Assembly: GCA_963811365.1 (NCBI GenBank)
Contig: CAWEQW010000006.1
Location: 124,001 to 188,000, forward strand
DNA: 64,000 bases
Reading direction: 5' to 3'
Source of the DNA: CAWEQW01 sp963811365
Lineage (GTDB): Bacteria > Actinomycetota > Actinomycetes > Propionibacteriales > Nocardioidaceae
Shown: positions 16,289-24,038 of the stretch, one piece after another
Layout: the number at the start of each line of letters is the position of its first letter
Position numbering within the stretch: position 1 is the first letter of the stretch
Made by a program: the position numbers and the translations under genes
The notes under the pieces: generated by a model
What the model saw: the letters and a program-made list of their open reading frames with translations, nothing else
The model's database searches: none
What the model was told of the DNA's origin: nothing

Positions 16289-16876
16289 ATGGCCTCGATA
16301 GCGCTGTTCCACTCGGTGCTCGGAGTCCGTCCAGGCGTTCAGGACGCCGCCGCGCGGCTGCGAGCACGCGGGCACGAGGTCCTCGTGGTCGACCAGTACG
16401 ACGGGCGGTCCTTCGACGACTACGCCACCGCGGTCGCCTATCAGGAGGAGGTGGGCTTCCCCGTGCTGATGCAGGCCGCTCTCGACGCCACGGCCGACCT
16501 GCCGGACGACTTCGTGGTGGCCGGCTTCTCCAACGGCGCAGGCATGGCCGAGCACGTCGCCCTGCACCGCCGGGTGGCGGCTGCGGTGCTGTTCTCCGGT
16601 GCGCTGCCGCTGCCGTTCCTCGGCGCCGACGCCTGGCCGGCGGCGGTGCCTGTGCAGCTGCACTACGCCGTCTCGGACCCGAACCGCAACCAGGACTGGG
16701 TGGACCAGTTCCTCGCGGCGGTGCGCGCGTCCGGTGCGGACGCCGAGTTCCACGAGTACGTCGCCTCCGGGCACCTGTTCACCGACGCCTCCCGGCCCGA
16801 CGAGTTCGACCCGCACGCCACGGAGGCGCTGTGGACCCACGTGCACGACTTCCTCCGGAACGTCAGCCGACCCTGA
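16289..16876 (+). CDS. Dienelactone hydrolase family protein
   Basis: The 195-residue alpha/beta hydrolase follows the dienelactone hydrolase plan: N-terminal IALFHSVLGVRPGV strand, nucleophile elbow AGFSNGAGMAE near residue 76 with Ser in place of the classic Cys, an acid in AVSDPNRN and a His in SGHLFTD. The length is shorter than typical DLH (about 235). The substrate is unknown. AGGAGGAG sits 5 nt before the ATG. It is a single-gene unit outside the subtilase island, with GC content back to the background level. Confidence 0.85.
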   Translation: MASIALFHSVLGVRPGVQDAAARLRARGHEVLVVDQYDGRSFDDYATAVAYQEEVGFPVLMQAALDATADLPDDFVVAGFSNGAGMAEHVALHRRVAAAVLFSGALPLPFLGADAWPAAVPVQLHYAVSDPNRNQDWVDQFLAAVRASGADAEFHEYVASGHLFTDASRPDEFDPHATEALWTHVHDFLRNVSRP

Positions 16877-17000
16877 CGGCCGCGCATCGAGCTCCAACTC
16901 GCGCATGCTCGCCGGTCTCGTCACGTCCGCACATCAGCGTTGAGGCAACTCGGAGCCGATGTGCGGGCGTTTCGGACCGAGAGCAACGAGACTGCGTCCC

Positions 17001-17354
17001 ATGGAGATGACAGCGCCTGTGCGGATGTCCCTGGCCGTACTCGCCTGCGGGATCCTCAGTGCCTGCGCGGACACCACTGGGGCCGGAGGCGACTGCGTGA
17101 GCCACTACGAGCCCGTAGCAGGTGCTCCCACCTGGCCTGCCTTGAAGGAAGCGATGTTGGGCTACGAGGGACGGGGTCCCGTCGCATCGCTTCGGACACA
17201 GGCGCGAGGGCACGACGTGGGTGCAGGCAACCAGGATGCGGTGCGCGTCGTGGACCTACTCAACCGGAACGGCCGGCGCCTGGTCCAAGTGGATGTCTGG
17301 CGTACCGATGCGGGGGCGTGGCGTGCTGGCGTTTGGAGCCAGTGCATCGACTGA
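17001..17354 (+). CDS. Small putative lipoprotein
   Basis: The 117-residue product begins with a signal peptide ending in a lipobox, GILSAC at about residues 18-23, so the mature protein would be anchored at Cys23. The mature part has DCVSHYEPVAGAPTWPALKEAML and VVDLLNRNGRRLVQVDVWRTDAGAWRAGVWSQC, with two further cysteines that may pair. No family was recognised. ATG 17001 was chosen because it puts the charged region directly before the hydrophobic stretch; ATG 17007 is equivalent. Confidence 0.6.
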   Translation: MEMTAPVRMSLAVLACGILSACADTTGAGGDCVSHYEPVAGAPTWPALKEAMLGYEGRGPVASLRTQARGHDVGAGNQDAVRVVDLLNRNGRRLVQVDVWRTDAGAWRAGVWSQCID

Positions 17355-17449
17355 CCGCTACCTCTCCCAGCAACAACGTCCGCAGCTGCCGCGGATAGTG
17401 AGCGGGCCGTCGCGCGCGGCGAAGCGGGTTGAGCAGAGCCCGCGGTCAG

Positions 17450-17554
17450 GTCAGATGTCGCGAGCTCGTCGAGCGCTGACCGCAGGTCGTGGTCGCGTCC
17501 GACCTGCAGCATGCGCTGGTAGGCAGCGTCGCCCGCGGCGGCGTTTTCCAGCAT
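17450..17554 (-). pseudogene. Possible short gene remnant
   Basis: On the minus strand a short stretch reads MLENAAAGDAAYQRMLQVG, then DHDLRSALDELATSDL. It is protein-like and helical for about 35-40 residues before the frame turns into non-coding-looking composition across the end of the lipoprotein gene. It may be the surviving piece of a lost gene; no family is recognised. It lies in an otherwise empty 400 bp between the lipoprotein and the P-type ATPase remnant. Confidence 0.25.
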
Positions 17555-17757
17555 GGCGTGTAGCTGTTCCTCGATGCGATCCTAGACTTTCGTTCCTGGA
17601 AGGCTGGTACTGCACGCCGTCCCCTGGTGGGGCCGGCGCCGGCGTTCCTACGGTGGCACTAGGCAGTTCCGAGCGGGGTGACAGCAGTGGACCGAAGAGC
17701 CGCGCCTCCCCGAGCCGACGGCTGCCCGGCGCCGCAACGCCAGGACCGGGCCCGACG

Positions 17758-18327
17758 ATGACGCCGCCTCGGAATCGCGCAGGCCCCCAGCCGTCCGACC
17801 TGCCGCTCGAGGAGCTCGACCAGCTGATCCACGCAGATGACCGCGGGCTCTCCTCTACCGAGGCAGCGGGTCGGCTGGAGAGCGCAGGACCGAACGAGAT
17901 GGCCGAGGAGCGGCGACATCCGCTGCTCCTGCTCGTGCGGGTCGGCGTCGGTGCCCGGGAGCTGGTGCCTGGAGACGTGGAGCGGCTGCGGCCCGGCAAC
18001 GTCGTCCCCGCCGACGCCCGGCTGCTCGACGCCACCAGCCTGCAGGTGGACCAGTCGGCACTCACTGGAGAGTCCCTTACGGTGTCCCTCGCGCAGGGCG
18101 GGGTGCTGTTCTCGGGGAGCATCGTCGTGCGGGGCGAGGGCGACGGCCTTGTCTTCGCGACGGCGGCGGACAGCTGCTTCGGGCGCACGACCAGACCGGT
18201 GGAGACGGCGGGGACGGTGAGCCGCCGGTTTGCGGTCGAGGACCAGACCAAGATCTGGACACAGGCGTGGCTGACCGTGCACCCACAGCGCCCGGGCGTC
18301 CGGACCGGTTCCTTGGAGAGCCGATGA
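17758..18327 (+). pseudogene. Remnant of a P-type (plasma-membrane H+-ATPase-like) cation ATPase
   Basis: The reading frame starts like a cation-ATPase N-domain (LPLEELDQLIHADDRGLSS, AAGRLESAGPNEMAEERRHP) and then jumps directly into the actuator domain: ARELVPGDVERLRPGNVVPA, LQVDQSALTGESL, GVLFSGSIVVRGEGDGLVFA, FGRTTRPVETAGTVS. TM1-TM2 are missing, and everything after the actuator (phosphorylation motif DKTGT, nucleotide domain, six further TMs) is gone. A full enzyme has about 800 residues; this is about 190. The order PVETAGTVS just after the actuator domain fits type III proton-ATPase-like pumps. It ends by overlapping the methyltransferase ATG. Confidence 0.8.
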
Positions 18328-19067
18328 GCAGCCGCTCGAACGGTGCCGACTGGCGACAGGTGGTCGCGCCCGTCGCACGATCCACCGACCAGGCACGCTC
18401 GACCTACGACCGGCTCGCCCGCTGGTACGACGTCTTCGAGGCGCCCTTCGAACAGCTGCCGCGGCGTCTCGGGATCGACCTGCTCCAGGCGAAGCCGGGT
18501 GAGCGGGTTCTCGAGCTGGGGTGCGGGACCGGCCACACCCTGGCTGCCCTCGCGCCCCAGGTGGGGGCAGAGGGCCGAGTGCTCGGGCTGGACCTCTCCC
18601 GGAAGATGCTGCGCTGCAGCCGCCACCGCCTCAGGCATCACCTTCCTGCAGACAACGTCACGATGCTTCAGGCGGACGCCCGTCGACTGCCACTCCGCTC
18701 GGCAAGCCTCGACGCGGTGACGATGAGCTTCACCCTCGAGCTCATGCCCACTGACGACATCCCGGTTGTTCTGCGCGAGTGCCGGAGGGTGCTTCGGCCA
18801 GCAGGTCGCATCGTCGTGGTCTCCCTCGCACTGGATCAGCCCCCGCCCCTTATGACGAGGCTGTACCTCCGCGCCCACCACCGCTGGCCGCGGCTCCTCG
18901 ACTGCAGGCCGCTCCCCGTGCGAGCGGTGGTGGAGGCGTGCGGGTACCAGGCCATGGAGGAGCGCCGGTCCGCCATTGCGGGAATCGCCGTGAGCGCGGT
19001 GAGGGCGTGCCCTCGCGGCGACGCCGACCCGACTCCGGTCAGTCCACCTCGGCGAGAGCCTTCATGA
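18324..19067 (+). CDS. Class I SAM-dependent methyltransferase (UbiE-like)
   Basis: The 247-residue protein has SAM motif I LELGCGTGHTLAAL near residue 66, the acidic strand end LGLDLS, DARRLPLRSASLDAVTMSF (motifs II-III) and CRRVLRPAGRIVVV. This is the Methyltransf_11 pattern with a quinone/small-molecule methylase look, including YDRLARWYDVFEAPFE at the N-terminus. The substrate is unknown. The ATG at 18324 is preceded by GGAG and overlaps the stop of the P-type ATPase remnant (ATGA), hinting that the intact pump gene was once cotranscribed. The proline-rich tail may not be conserved. Confidence 0.85.
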   Translation: MSSRSNGADWRQVVAPVARSTDQARSTYDRLARWYDVFEAPFEQLPRRLGIDLLQAKPGERVLELGCGTGHTLAALAPQVGAEGRVLGLDLSRKMLRCSRHRLRHHLPADNVTMLQADARRLPLRSASLDAVTMSFTLELMPTDDIPVVLRECRRVLRPAGRIVVVSLALDQPPPLMTRLYLRAHHRWPRLLDCRPLPVRAVVEACGYQAMEERRSAIAGIAVSAVRACPRGDADPTPVSPPRREPS

Positions 19068-19462
19068 GGACCCGATGAGTCCCCGATCGCTGGGTTCCCT
19101 GAAGGCTGCGCACGCCGGTGATACCGGGCCGAGGAGCGGCACACCGCGGGCACACACGAGTCTTCGGAGCCCCCGCCCTCCATGGGCCCCTCTCGTGATG
19201 ACCGTCCACAAGCTGTCCGCCGGTACCGACGGTGGCTAGAGCTACCTGACGCGCCAGGTCGCCTCAGCTCACTCGAGCCCAGCTCGTCCGAGCCGGGGGC
19301 CGAAGCCTGGGCAGTGCGATCCGACCCTGCACGGTGCATCCACTCGGGTCTGCGCCACCACGCCCACCGATTCGGTCGGATCGACAAGGACCCTCGCCCA
19401 GCGCTGAGGGCGCGGTACGAGGGAGTGCGCGCGGAGGCCGGTCGGCGCTCGCGCCGTGCCGC
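19068..19462 (+). other. Gene-free stretch
   Basis: About 395 bp between convergent genes. Open frames here have no protein-like composition. I see no repeat, RNA gene or convincing terminator. Confidence 0.4.
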
Positions 19463-20185
19463 TCAGTCGGGTCGGTGCTCGTAGCCGGAGAAGTCCTCGT
19501 CGTGGATCTGGCCCTTGGGGACTCCCGAGGCACGGAGTACGTCGAGCGCAGCCTCGACCATCGGCGGCGTGCCGACGACGTAGTAGTCGTAGTCGGCCAC
19601 GTCCGGCAGGATCCTGGCGATCAGCGCCTTGGAGAGCCGTTCGGTCTCGCCCTCCCAGTCGGCCTCGCGGGTCATCACCGGCAGCAGGCGCAGCCCCGGT
19701 TGCCGCTGTGACATGGCCTGCAGCTCCTCGAGGTACGCCGCGCTGCGGACGGTCCGGTTCACGTAGAGCAAGGTCACGTCGCGCAGGGTCCCGTGGTACT
19801 CCAGGTCGCGCAGCATGCTGACGAACGGCACGATGCCGATGCCGCCGGCCACCATGACCAGCGGGCGCGGCGGCGCGGTCGGCAGCACGAGCTTTCCCTT
19901 GACCTTCTGGATCTCCACCTCGGCGCCGGGCTCGAGCTCGAGAAGCGACCGCTTGTAGCCGGAACGCCCCGTGCGGGTGGCGACCACCACCCGACTGTCG
20001 TCGTGCGGGGCGTTGACCAGCGAGAACTTCCGCGCGGGCTTGCGGTCGGCGTACCTCAGCTCCGGCAGCAGAACCTTGCAGTACTGTCCCGCCCGGAACT
20101 CGAGCGGGACCTTGCCGGCCGGCGCGAGGACGAGCTCGAAGGTGTCCTCGGCGACTTCTCGGGTGCTGCGGAGAAAGGCTTTCAT
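19463..20185 (-). CDS. FAD/NAD(P)-binding oxidoreductase (ferredoxin-NADP reductase-like)
   Basis: The 240-residue protein has an FAD-binding beta-barrel with RKFSLVNAPHDD (the RxxS flavin motif) and an NAD(P) domain with MVAGGIGIVPFVSML and YYVVGTPPMVEAALDVL. There is no 2Fe-2S domain; it is the stand-alone reductase module of the phenol-hydroxylase-reductase superfamily. The C-terminal IHDEDFSGYEHRPD takes the place of the usual aromatic end. ATG 20185 has AGGAGC 2-7 nt upstream; the longer upstream frame is not protein-like. The electron partner is unknown, and no ferredoxin or oxygenase lies nearby. Confidence 0.85.
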   Translation of the reverse strand: MKAFLRSTREVAEDTFELVLAPAGKVPLEFRAGQYCKVLLPELRYADRKPARKFSLVNAPHDDSRVVVATRTGRSGYKRSLLELEPGAEVEIQKVKGKLVLPTAPPRPLVMVAGGIGIVPFVSMLRDLEYHGTLRDVTLLYVNRTVRSAAYLEELQAMSQRQPGLRLLPVMTREADWEGETERLSKALIARILPDVADYDYYVVGTPPMVEAALDVLRASGVPKGQIHDEDFSGYEHRPD

Positions 20186-20636
20186 CAGCTCCTGCCGTGG
20201 AGGTGCGCGGCTCTCGGCCGGCGGCGTGCGAGGACGGAAGACCAGCCAGAGGCCGGGCCTCAAACAGAGTTGCGGGCGGTGCGAAGAAGCCGGACCCGCG
20301 GTCCAGGTCGGTACCCGACCCCCGGCCGGGCAAACGTCGTAGCGGTGGCCAGGAAGCCTGCGTTGCCTCCACCTGCGGCTATCGGTAGTCCTGCACGACC
20401 GAGCCGACGCCGTACCTGTGGCCCGCGCGCTCGGCGACCGCGACCTCCCTGTGGTGGAGCTGAGGCTCCGCACCCGGTTGCGCTCGATGCCATTCGAGGC
20501 GGGTCGCCGCCCACCTGCCCGAGATCTCGTCGGCGCCGCCACCGTGACCATCCCCCGGTCAGGCCAGGCAGGCAGCGAGCGTCTCGGAGGTGTCGAGGCC
20601 GCCGACCTCGGCCGCACGGACCCGCCTGGCCGAGTG
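20186..20636 (+). other. Gene-free stretch upstream of an ABC-ATPase remnant
   Basis: About 450 bp of high-GC sequence without a credible coding frame on either strand. It may be degraded remains of the ABC gene whose 3' end follows, but no motif (Walker A or B) is readable. Confidence 0.35.
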
Positions 20637-20831
20637 CCCGCCGCCCTGCGCTGGCTCATCAGCCACAACATGCCCCAGGTGTTCGACGTGGCCGACCGCA
20701 TCCACATCCAGCGACTCGGTCGTGCCGCCGGGGTCATCTCCCCGCAGTCGCACACGCCGGCCGAGGCGGTAGCCATCATGACCGGGGCCACGACGCTCGA
20801 GGAGTCCACGACCTCGACACAGGAGGCATGA
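20637..20831 (+). pseudogene. C-terminal remnant of a sugar ABC transporter ATPase
   Basis: The last 60 or so residues before the TGA, including LISHNMPQVFDVADRIHIQR and GVISPQSHTPAEAVAIMTGA, are the C-terminal signature of ribose/fructose/xylose-type ABC ATPases: the switch His in SHNM, the D-loop-distal region, and the terminal IMTGA. Walker A, the C-loop and Walker B are absent upstream, so more than three quarters of the gene is missing. Together with the P-type ATPase fragment it marks this stretch as a decay zone. Confidence 0.75.
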
Positions 20832-20945
20832 CCCGCACCGTCGCCGAGAACACCCGAGAACCGCCGCGCTGCCCTCGCTCCGCTGGCGCACCCCCCGCCC
20901 GGCCGCGGCCTCCTCGCGCTCGCGCCGGGCTGGTTCAATCGAGGA

Positions 20946-21467
20946 GTGCGCATCGTCCCCGTGGCTCCCGAGCACGCGCTCGACATCTGCACCTGGCGCT
21001 ACCCGGCTCCCTACGACTGCTACGACATGACCGCCGCCGACCCTGCCGAGCTGGCGCGACCGGGCTCCGGCTTCCACAGCCTCGTCGACGGCGACCGGCT
21101 GGTCGGGTTCCGTTCCTTCGGGCTCGACGGCCGGGTACCCGGATGGGAGTACGACGACGCAGCGCTCGACACCGGCGGAGGCCTGCGACCGGAGCTCACG
21201 GGCCGGCGGCTCGGACGCGAGGCGATCTCATCGGGGTTGTCCTTCGGCCGGAGGATGTACGCGCCGCCCGCCTTTCGCGTCACGGTCCGTTCGTTCAACG
21301 AACGCGCCCTGCGGGTCCTGGACGGACTGGGCTTCGAGCGGGTCGGCCGGTTCCGGGCGACGCACACCGGCGCCGCCTTCGAGGTCCTCGTCCGCGCTGA
21401 GGGACCTGACCGGGACGCCTCGCGCGGGCCGGCGCGGCCGGGTCAGCCGGTCGACATCGTCTCGTAG
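20946..21467 (+). CDS. GNAT family N-acetyltransferase
   Basis: The 173-residue protein reads as a GNAT enzyme: MRIVPVAPEHALDICTWRYP at the N-terminus, GFRSFGLDGRVPG, the LRPELTGRRLGREAISSGLSF acetyl-CoA loop and helix, and FNERALRVLDGLGFERVGRF at the end. The acceptor is unknown. The GTG at 20946 has GAGG too close to be a standard ribosome site; a TTCAAT 6 nt upstream could be a weak -10 for a leaderless transcript. Its 3' end overlaps that of the convergent AHSA1 gene by 25 bp. The last 20 residues look like low-complexity extension. Confidence 0.8.
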   Translation: MRIVPVAPEHALDICTWRYPAPYDCYDMTAADPAELARPGSGFHSLVDGDRLVGFRSFGLDGRVPGWEYDDAALDTGGGLRPELTGRRLGREAISSGLSFGRRMYAPPAFRVTVRSFNERALRVLDGLGFERVGRFRATHTGAAFEVLVRAEGPDRDASRGPARPGQPVDIVS

Positions 21468-21928
21468 GCCGGAACGAGCTCGGCCCACCGCTCCTTCCAG
21501 GCCGACGACTCACCGGCCAGCGAACGGCGCAGGTCTTCGAGATGCGCCTGCCAGCCGGCGCCGTAGAAGTGCAGCGAGTCCAGGGGGAGCCCGCGCTCCT
21601 CGACCACGAGCCGCGTGGCTCCACCGTCCTCGGTCAGCCACGCCTCGAGCTCGGACTGGTCGGCCGTCCCGGGCTCCATGGTCAGCAGCAGATGGTGAGG
21701 CCGGTCGCAGACCTCGATCCGCGCCGGCCCGGTCCAGGTGCTCGTGAAGGCGGCCTGGATGGTGCCACCCACGCGCAGGTCGCCGGAGACCTCGGCGATC
21801 CAGCGGGCGAGCCGTTCCGGAGTCGTGCAGGCCTCCCAGAGGTCGCCGATGTCGGTGTCGTAGACGTCCTCGACCCGGACCGCGCCGCGCTCGTCGTCAA
21901 GGGGTCGCATCCTGCCGGTGGTCTTCAT
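21443..21928 (-). CDS. SRPBCC/AHSA1 domain protein
   Basis: The 161-residue protein has the START-like fold signature of the AHSA1 group: VRVEDVYDTDIGDLWEACTTPERLARWIAEVSGDLRVGG at the N-terminal part, and GAGWQAHLEDLRRSLAG at the C-terminal helix. These proteins bind hydrophobic ligands; activity unknown. The ATG overlaps the stop of the ArsR-family gene by 4 bp (ATGA), the classic ArsR-AHSA1 operon seen throughout actinobacteria. GAGGAAGAG is well placed as ribosome site. Confidence 0.88.
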   Translation of the reverse strand: MKTTGRMRPLDDERGAVRVEDVYDTDIGDLWEACTTPERLARWIAEVSGDLRVGGTIQAAFTSTWTGPARIEVCDRPHHLLLTMEPGTADQSELEAWLTEDGGATRLVVEERGLPLDSLHFYGAGWQAHLEDLRRSLAGESSAWKERWAELVPAYETMSTG

Positions 21929-22239
21929 GAGCTCCTCTTCCCTCGTGCGATCTCGGTGTGCAGGGCGTCGAGACGGCTCTGCCACAGTGCGCGGTAGTCC
22001 TCCAGCCAGGCGTCCACCTCGGCAAGCGGCTCCGGACGCAGGCGGTAGATCCGCCGCTGAGCCTGCTGCTGAACGTCGACGAGGCCGGCCTCACGGAGCA
22101 CCCGCAGGTGACGCGACACACCCGGGCGGGCGATCGGCAGCGCACTGGCCAGCTCGCCCGCCGTGGCCGGATGGTCACGCAGGATCTCCAGGAGCGTGCG
22201 ACGGCTTCCGTCGGCGAGGGCCTGCAACACCGCCTCCAT
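21925..22239 (-). CDS. ArsR-family winged-helix transcriptional regulator
   Basis: The 104-residue protein has the ArsR helix-turn-helix: LADGSRRTLLEILRDHPATA, then GELASALPIARPGVSRHLRVL as recognition helix, and QRRIYRLRPEPLAEVDAWLEDY as wing and dimer helix. No metal-binding cysteines are present, so it belongs to the non-metal AHSA1-associated branch. ATG 22239 lies exactly 7 nt after TACGTT (a TANNNT -10 box), suggesting a leaderless mRNA. A large dyad overlaps this box, pointing to autorepression. It is followed by the AHSA1 gene with a 4-bp overlap. Confidence 0.9.
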   Translation of the reverse strand: MEAVLQALADGSRRTLLEILRDHPATAGELASALPIARPGVSRHLRVLREAGLVDVQQQAQRRIYRLRPEPLAEVDAWLEDYRALWQSRLDALHTEIARGKRSS

Positions 22240-22246
22240 GTGCGCC

Positions 22247-22281
22247 AACGTACCCTCCCGGTTACGTAACCGCAAGGGTAC
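22247..22281 (-). promoter_or_regulatory. Leaderless promoter and symmetric operator of the arsR-AHSA1 operon
   Basis: The core CGGTTACGTAACCG (22259-22272) is a perfect 14-bp palindrome. It is flanked symmetrically, after 2 unmatched bases on each side, by TACCCT (22251-22256) and AGGGTA (22275-22280), giving a 30-bp dyad with 26 matched positions. The minus-strand -10 box TACGTT (22247-22252) overlaps its start, 7 nt from the ArsR ATG. The geometry is that of a repressor site blocking RNA polymerase. Confidence 0.7.
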
Positions 22282-22292
22282 CCAAGAGCGGC

Positions 22293-22637
22293 TCAGGGAC
22301 CCGTCGAGGAGCCCATGGCGTAGTCCCGCTCCACCGTGGCCACCCGCACCCGGTAGTCCTGGTACCAGACCTCGCGCCCGCGACGCTGTGCGACGGTGTG
22401 CTCGGCCACGGCCTTCCACGCCCGCGCCGCCTCGTGGTCGACCCAGTAGGACACCGTGATCGCGAGGTCGCCGTCCCGGACGCCCTCGATCCCCAGGTAG
22501 CCGGGCTGCCTGGCGGCCAGCTCGTCCATCGCCGCCGACATCGCCGCGTACCCCTGGTCTCCCTCGGTCCGGGTGGAGGTGAAGACGACCGCGACGTACG
22601 GCGGGGCGGGAGTGTTCGCGAAGGGGGACTCCGACAT
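22293..22637 (-). CDS. Antibiotic biosynthesis monooxygenase (ABM) domain protein
   Basis: The 114-residue protein has the dimeric ferredoxin-like ABM pattern: YVAVVFTSTRTEGDQGYAAM, ELAARQPGYLGIEGVRDGDLAI, and VSYWVDHEAARAWKAVAEH followed by W-Y-Q-D-Y. These small enzymes oxidise or bind aromatic or heme-like compounds; the substrate here is unknown. It is transcribed divergently from the MmcQ-like gene, with 43 bp between starts. It is separate from the arsR operon: its stop lies 12 bp before that promoter region. Confidence 0.85.
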   Translation of the reverse strand: MSESPFANTPAPPYVAVVFTSTRTEGDQGYAAMSAAMDELAARQPGYLGIEGVRDGDLAITVSYWVDHEAARAWKAVAEHTVAQRRGREVWYQDYRVRVATVERDYAMGSSTGP

Positions 22638-22667
22638 GGGGCCGATGGTGCCAGAAGCTCGGCGCCG

Positions 22668-22673
22668 TAGGCT
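22668..22673 (+). promoter_or_regulatory. -10 box for a leaderless transcript (MmcQ-like gene)
   Basis: TAGGCT ends 7 nt before the GTG at 22681, so transcription should begin at or next to the start codon. No Shine-Dalgarno is present. Confidence 0.6.
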
Positions 22674-22680
22674 GAGCGTC

Positions 22681-23112
22681 GTGCCGCGACCCAGCCGACC
22701 GGCCCGCGTGCAGGACGTCCACGACCTCGCCCGGGCGATGCCGCACGTCACCGTCACCGGCGGTCCGAAGGACAACCCGGTCTACCAGGTGGGCGGCAAG
22801 TCGTTCGTGTTCTTCAGGACCCCGCGGCCGGACGCGACGGACCCCGGGACCGGCGAGCGGTACACCGACGTGATCGTCTTCTGGGTCGCCTCGGAGGCCG
22901 ACAAGCTCGCGCTGGTGCAGGACGCGTCCTCGCCGGCGTTCACGACGCCGCACTTCGACGGGCACCGCTCGGTGCTGGTGCGGGCCGCCCGGCTCGGCGA
23001 GATGACCCGGGACGAGGTCGCCGAGCTGGTGCAGGACGCCTGGCTGTCGCGGGCGTCTGCCCGCCGGGCGGCCGACTGGCTGCGCGGTCACGGCCTGGCC
23101 GGACGCCGCTGA
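22681..23112 (+). CDS. MmcQ/YjbR family protein
   Basis: The 143-residue protein shows the YjbR fold (CyaY-like) features: VQDVHDLARAMPHVTVT at the N-terminus, YQVGGKSFVFFRTPRPDA, and DEVAELVQDAWLSRASARRAADWL at the end. Family members are small proteins suggested to bind DNA; function unproven. The GTG start is supported by a TANNNT box 7 nt upstream, without a ribosome site. A longer reading in the same frame is not protein-like and overlaps the divergent ABM gene. Confidence 0.82.
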   Translation: MPRPSRPARVQDVHDLARAMPHVTVTGGPKDNPVYQVGGKSFVFFRTPRPDATDPGTGERYTDVIVFWVASEADKLALVQDASSPAFTTPHFDGHRSVLVRAARLGEMTRDEVAELVQDAWLSRASARRAADWLRGHGLAGRR

Positions 23113-23202
23113 GCCTGGGCCCGGCATCGGCGGTGCCGAATGCCGCCCACGGCGTCGGGTACGACGCGGCGTCCGTCGATCCGCCGACCCAGGAAGGCAC
23201 CG

Positions 23203-23928
23203 ATGAATCCGAGCATCAAGGACCGCCCGAGCCCGCGCGGGCCCGCCGGTGACGACAAGGGAACGTGGCTGACCGTCCTCGAGCAGGGCGCCAACCTGCT
23301 GCAGGACGCCGCGCCGCTCAAGGGCTTCGACGTGTACGTCGTGGGGTTCCACTGCGTGAAGGACCAGCCCGACAACCAGATGGAGGCGCACCACTACTGC
23401 AAGGTGGTCAACGACGACCTGCTGCAGTGCGCCCTGTTCGACGGCAACACCAGGGACGCCAACCTCATCGGCATCGAGTACATCGTCTCCGGCGCGCTGT
23501 TCGAGTCGCTGCCCGAGGAGGAGAAGGACTACTGGCACCCGCACAACTACGAGGTGCTGTCCGGGGAGCTCATCGCCCCGGGCCTGCCCGAAGCGGCCGA
23601 GAAGTCCCTGATGAAGAAGCTGATGAACTCCTACGGCAAGACCTGGCACACCTGGCACACCGGCCGGCACGACCAGGACAGCGGTGGCCACTCGCTGCCT
23701 CTCGGTGACCCGATGCTGATGTGGTCGTTCAACCGCGAGGGCGAGTGCGAGGAGTCGCTCAAGCAGAACCGCGACACGACGATGCACCTCGACCCGGAGA
23801 AGAAGCGCGCCGACCGCCGAGACCTCGCCGACCTCGCCCACCCGCAGCGCGGCGTCGACGCCATGCTCGGCCAGTTCTCCCGACCCACGGAGCCGGTCCA
23901 CGGCGTCGTGGACGTGACGACCACCTGA
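23203..23928 (+). CDS. DUF1264 (oil body-associated protein-like) family protein
   Basis: The 241-residue protein has the DUF1264 hallmarks: KGFDVYVVGFHCVKDQPDNQ and MEAHHYCKVVNDDLLQCALF, IGIEYIVSGALFESLPEEEK, YWHPHNYEVLSGELIAPGLP and KTWHTWHTGRHD. Many His and Cys residues are conserved, but no enzymatic role is known; plant members are called oil body-associated proteins. AGGAAGG precedes the ATG by 7 nt. No signal peptide. It is a single gene between YjbR-like and PIG-L genes. Confidence 0.88.
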   Translation: MNPSIKDRPSPRGPAGDDKGTWLTVLEQGANLLQDAAPLKGFDVYVVGFHCVKDQPDNQMEAHHYCKVVNDDLLQCALFDGNTRDANLIGIEYIVSGALFESLPEEEKDYWHPHNYEVLSGELIAPGLPEAAEKSLMKKLMNSYGKTWHTWHTGRHDQDSGGHSLPLGDPMLMWSFNREGECEESLKQNRDTTMHLDPEKKRADRRDLADLAHPQRGVDAMLGQFSRPTEPVHGVVDVTTT

Positions 23929-24038
23929 GCGACGGCCGTGCCCTGGGGGTAGGTCCCCCGGTGACGTGTCGCAGCGCGTGGCTACGTGACTCGTGCACCG
24001 CCGGCGGCAAGACTGGCGGCGCCGATGGGGAGGTCAGC

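Noticed and set aside
17621..18396. Minus-strand long open frames opposite the P-type ATPase fragment
   Set aside because: No motif on that strand, whereas the plus strand keeps DQSALTGES and other ATPase motifs.
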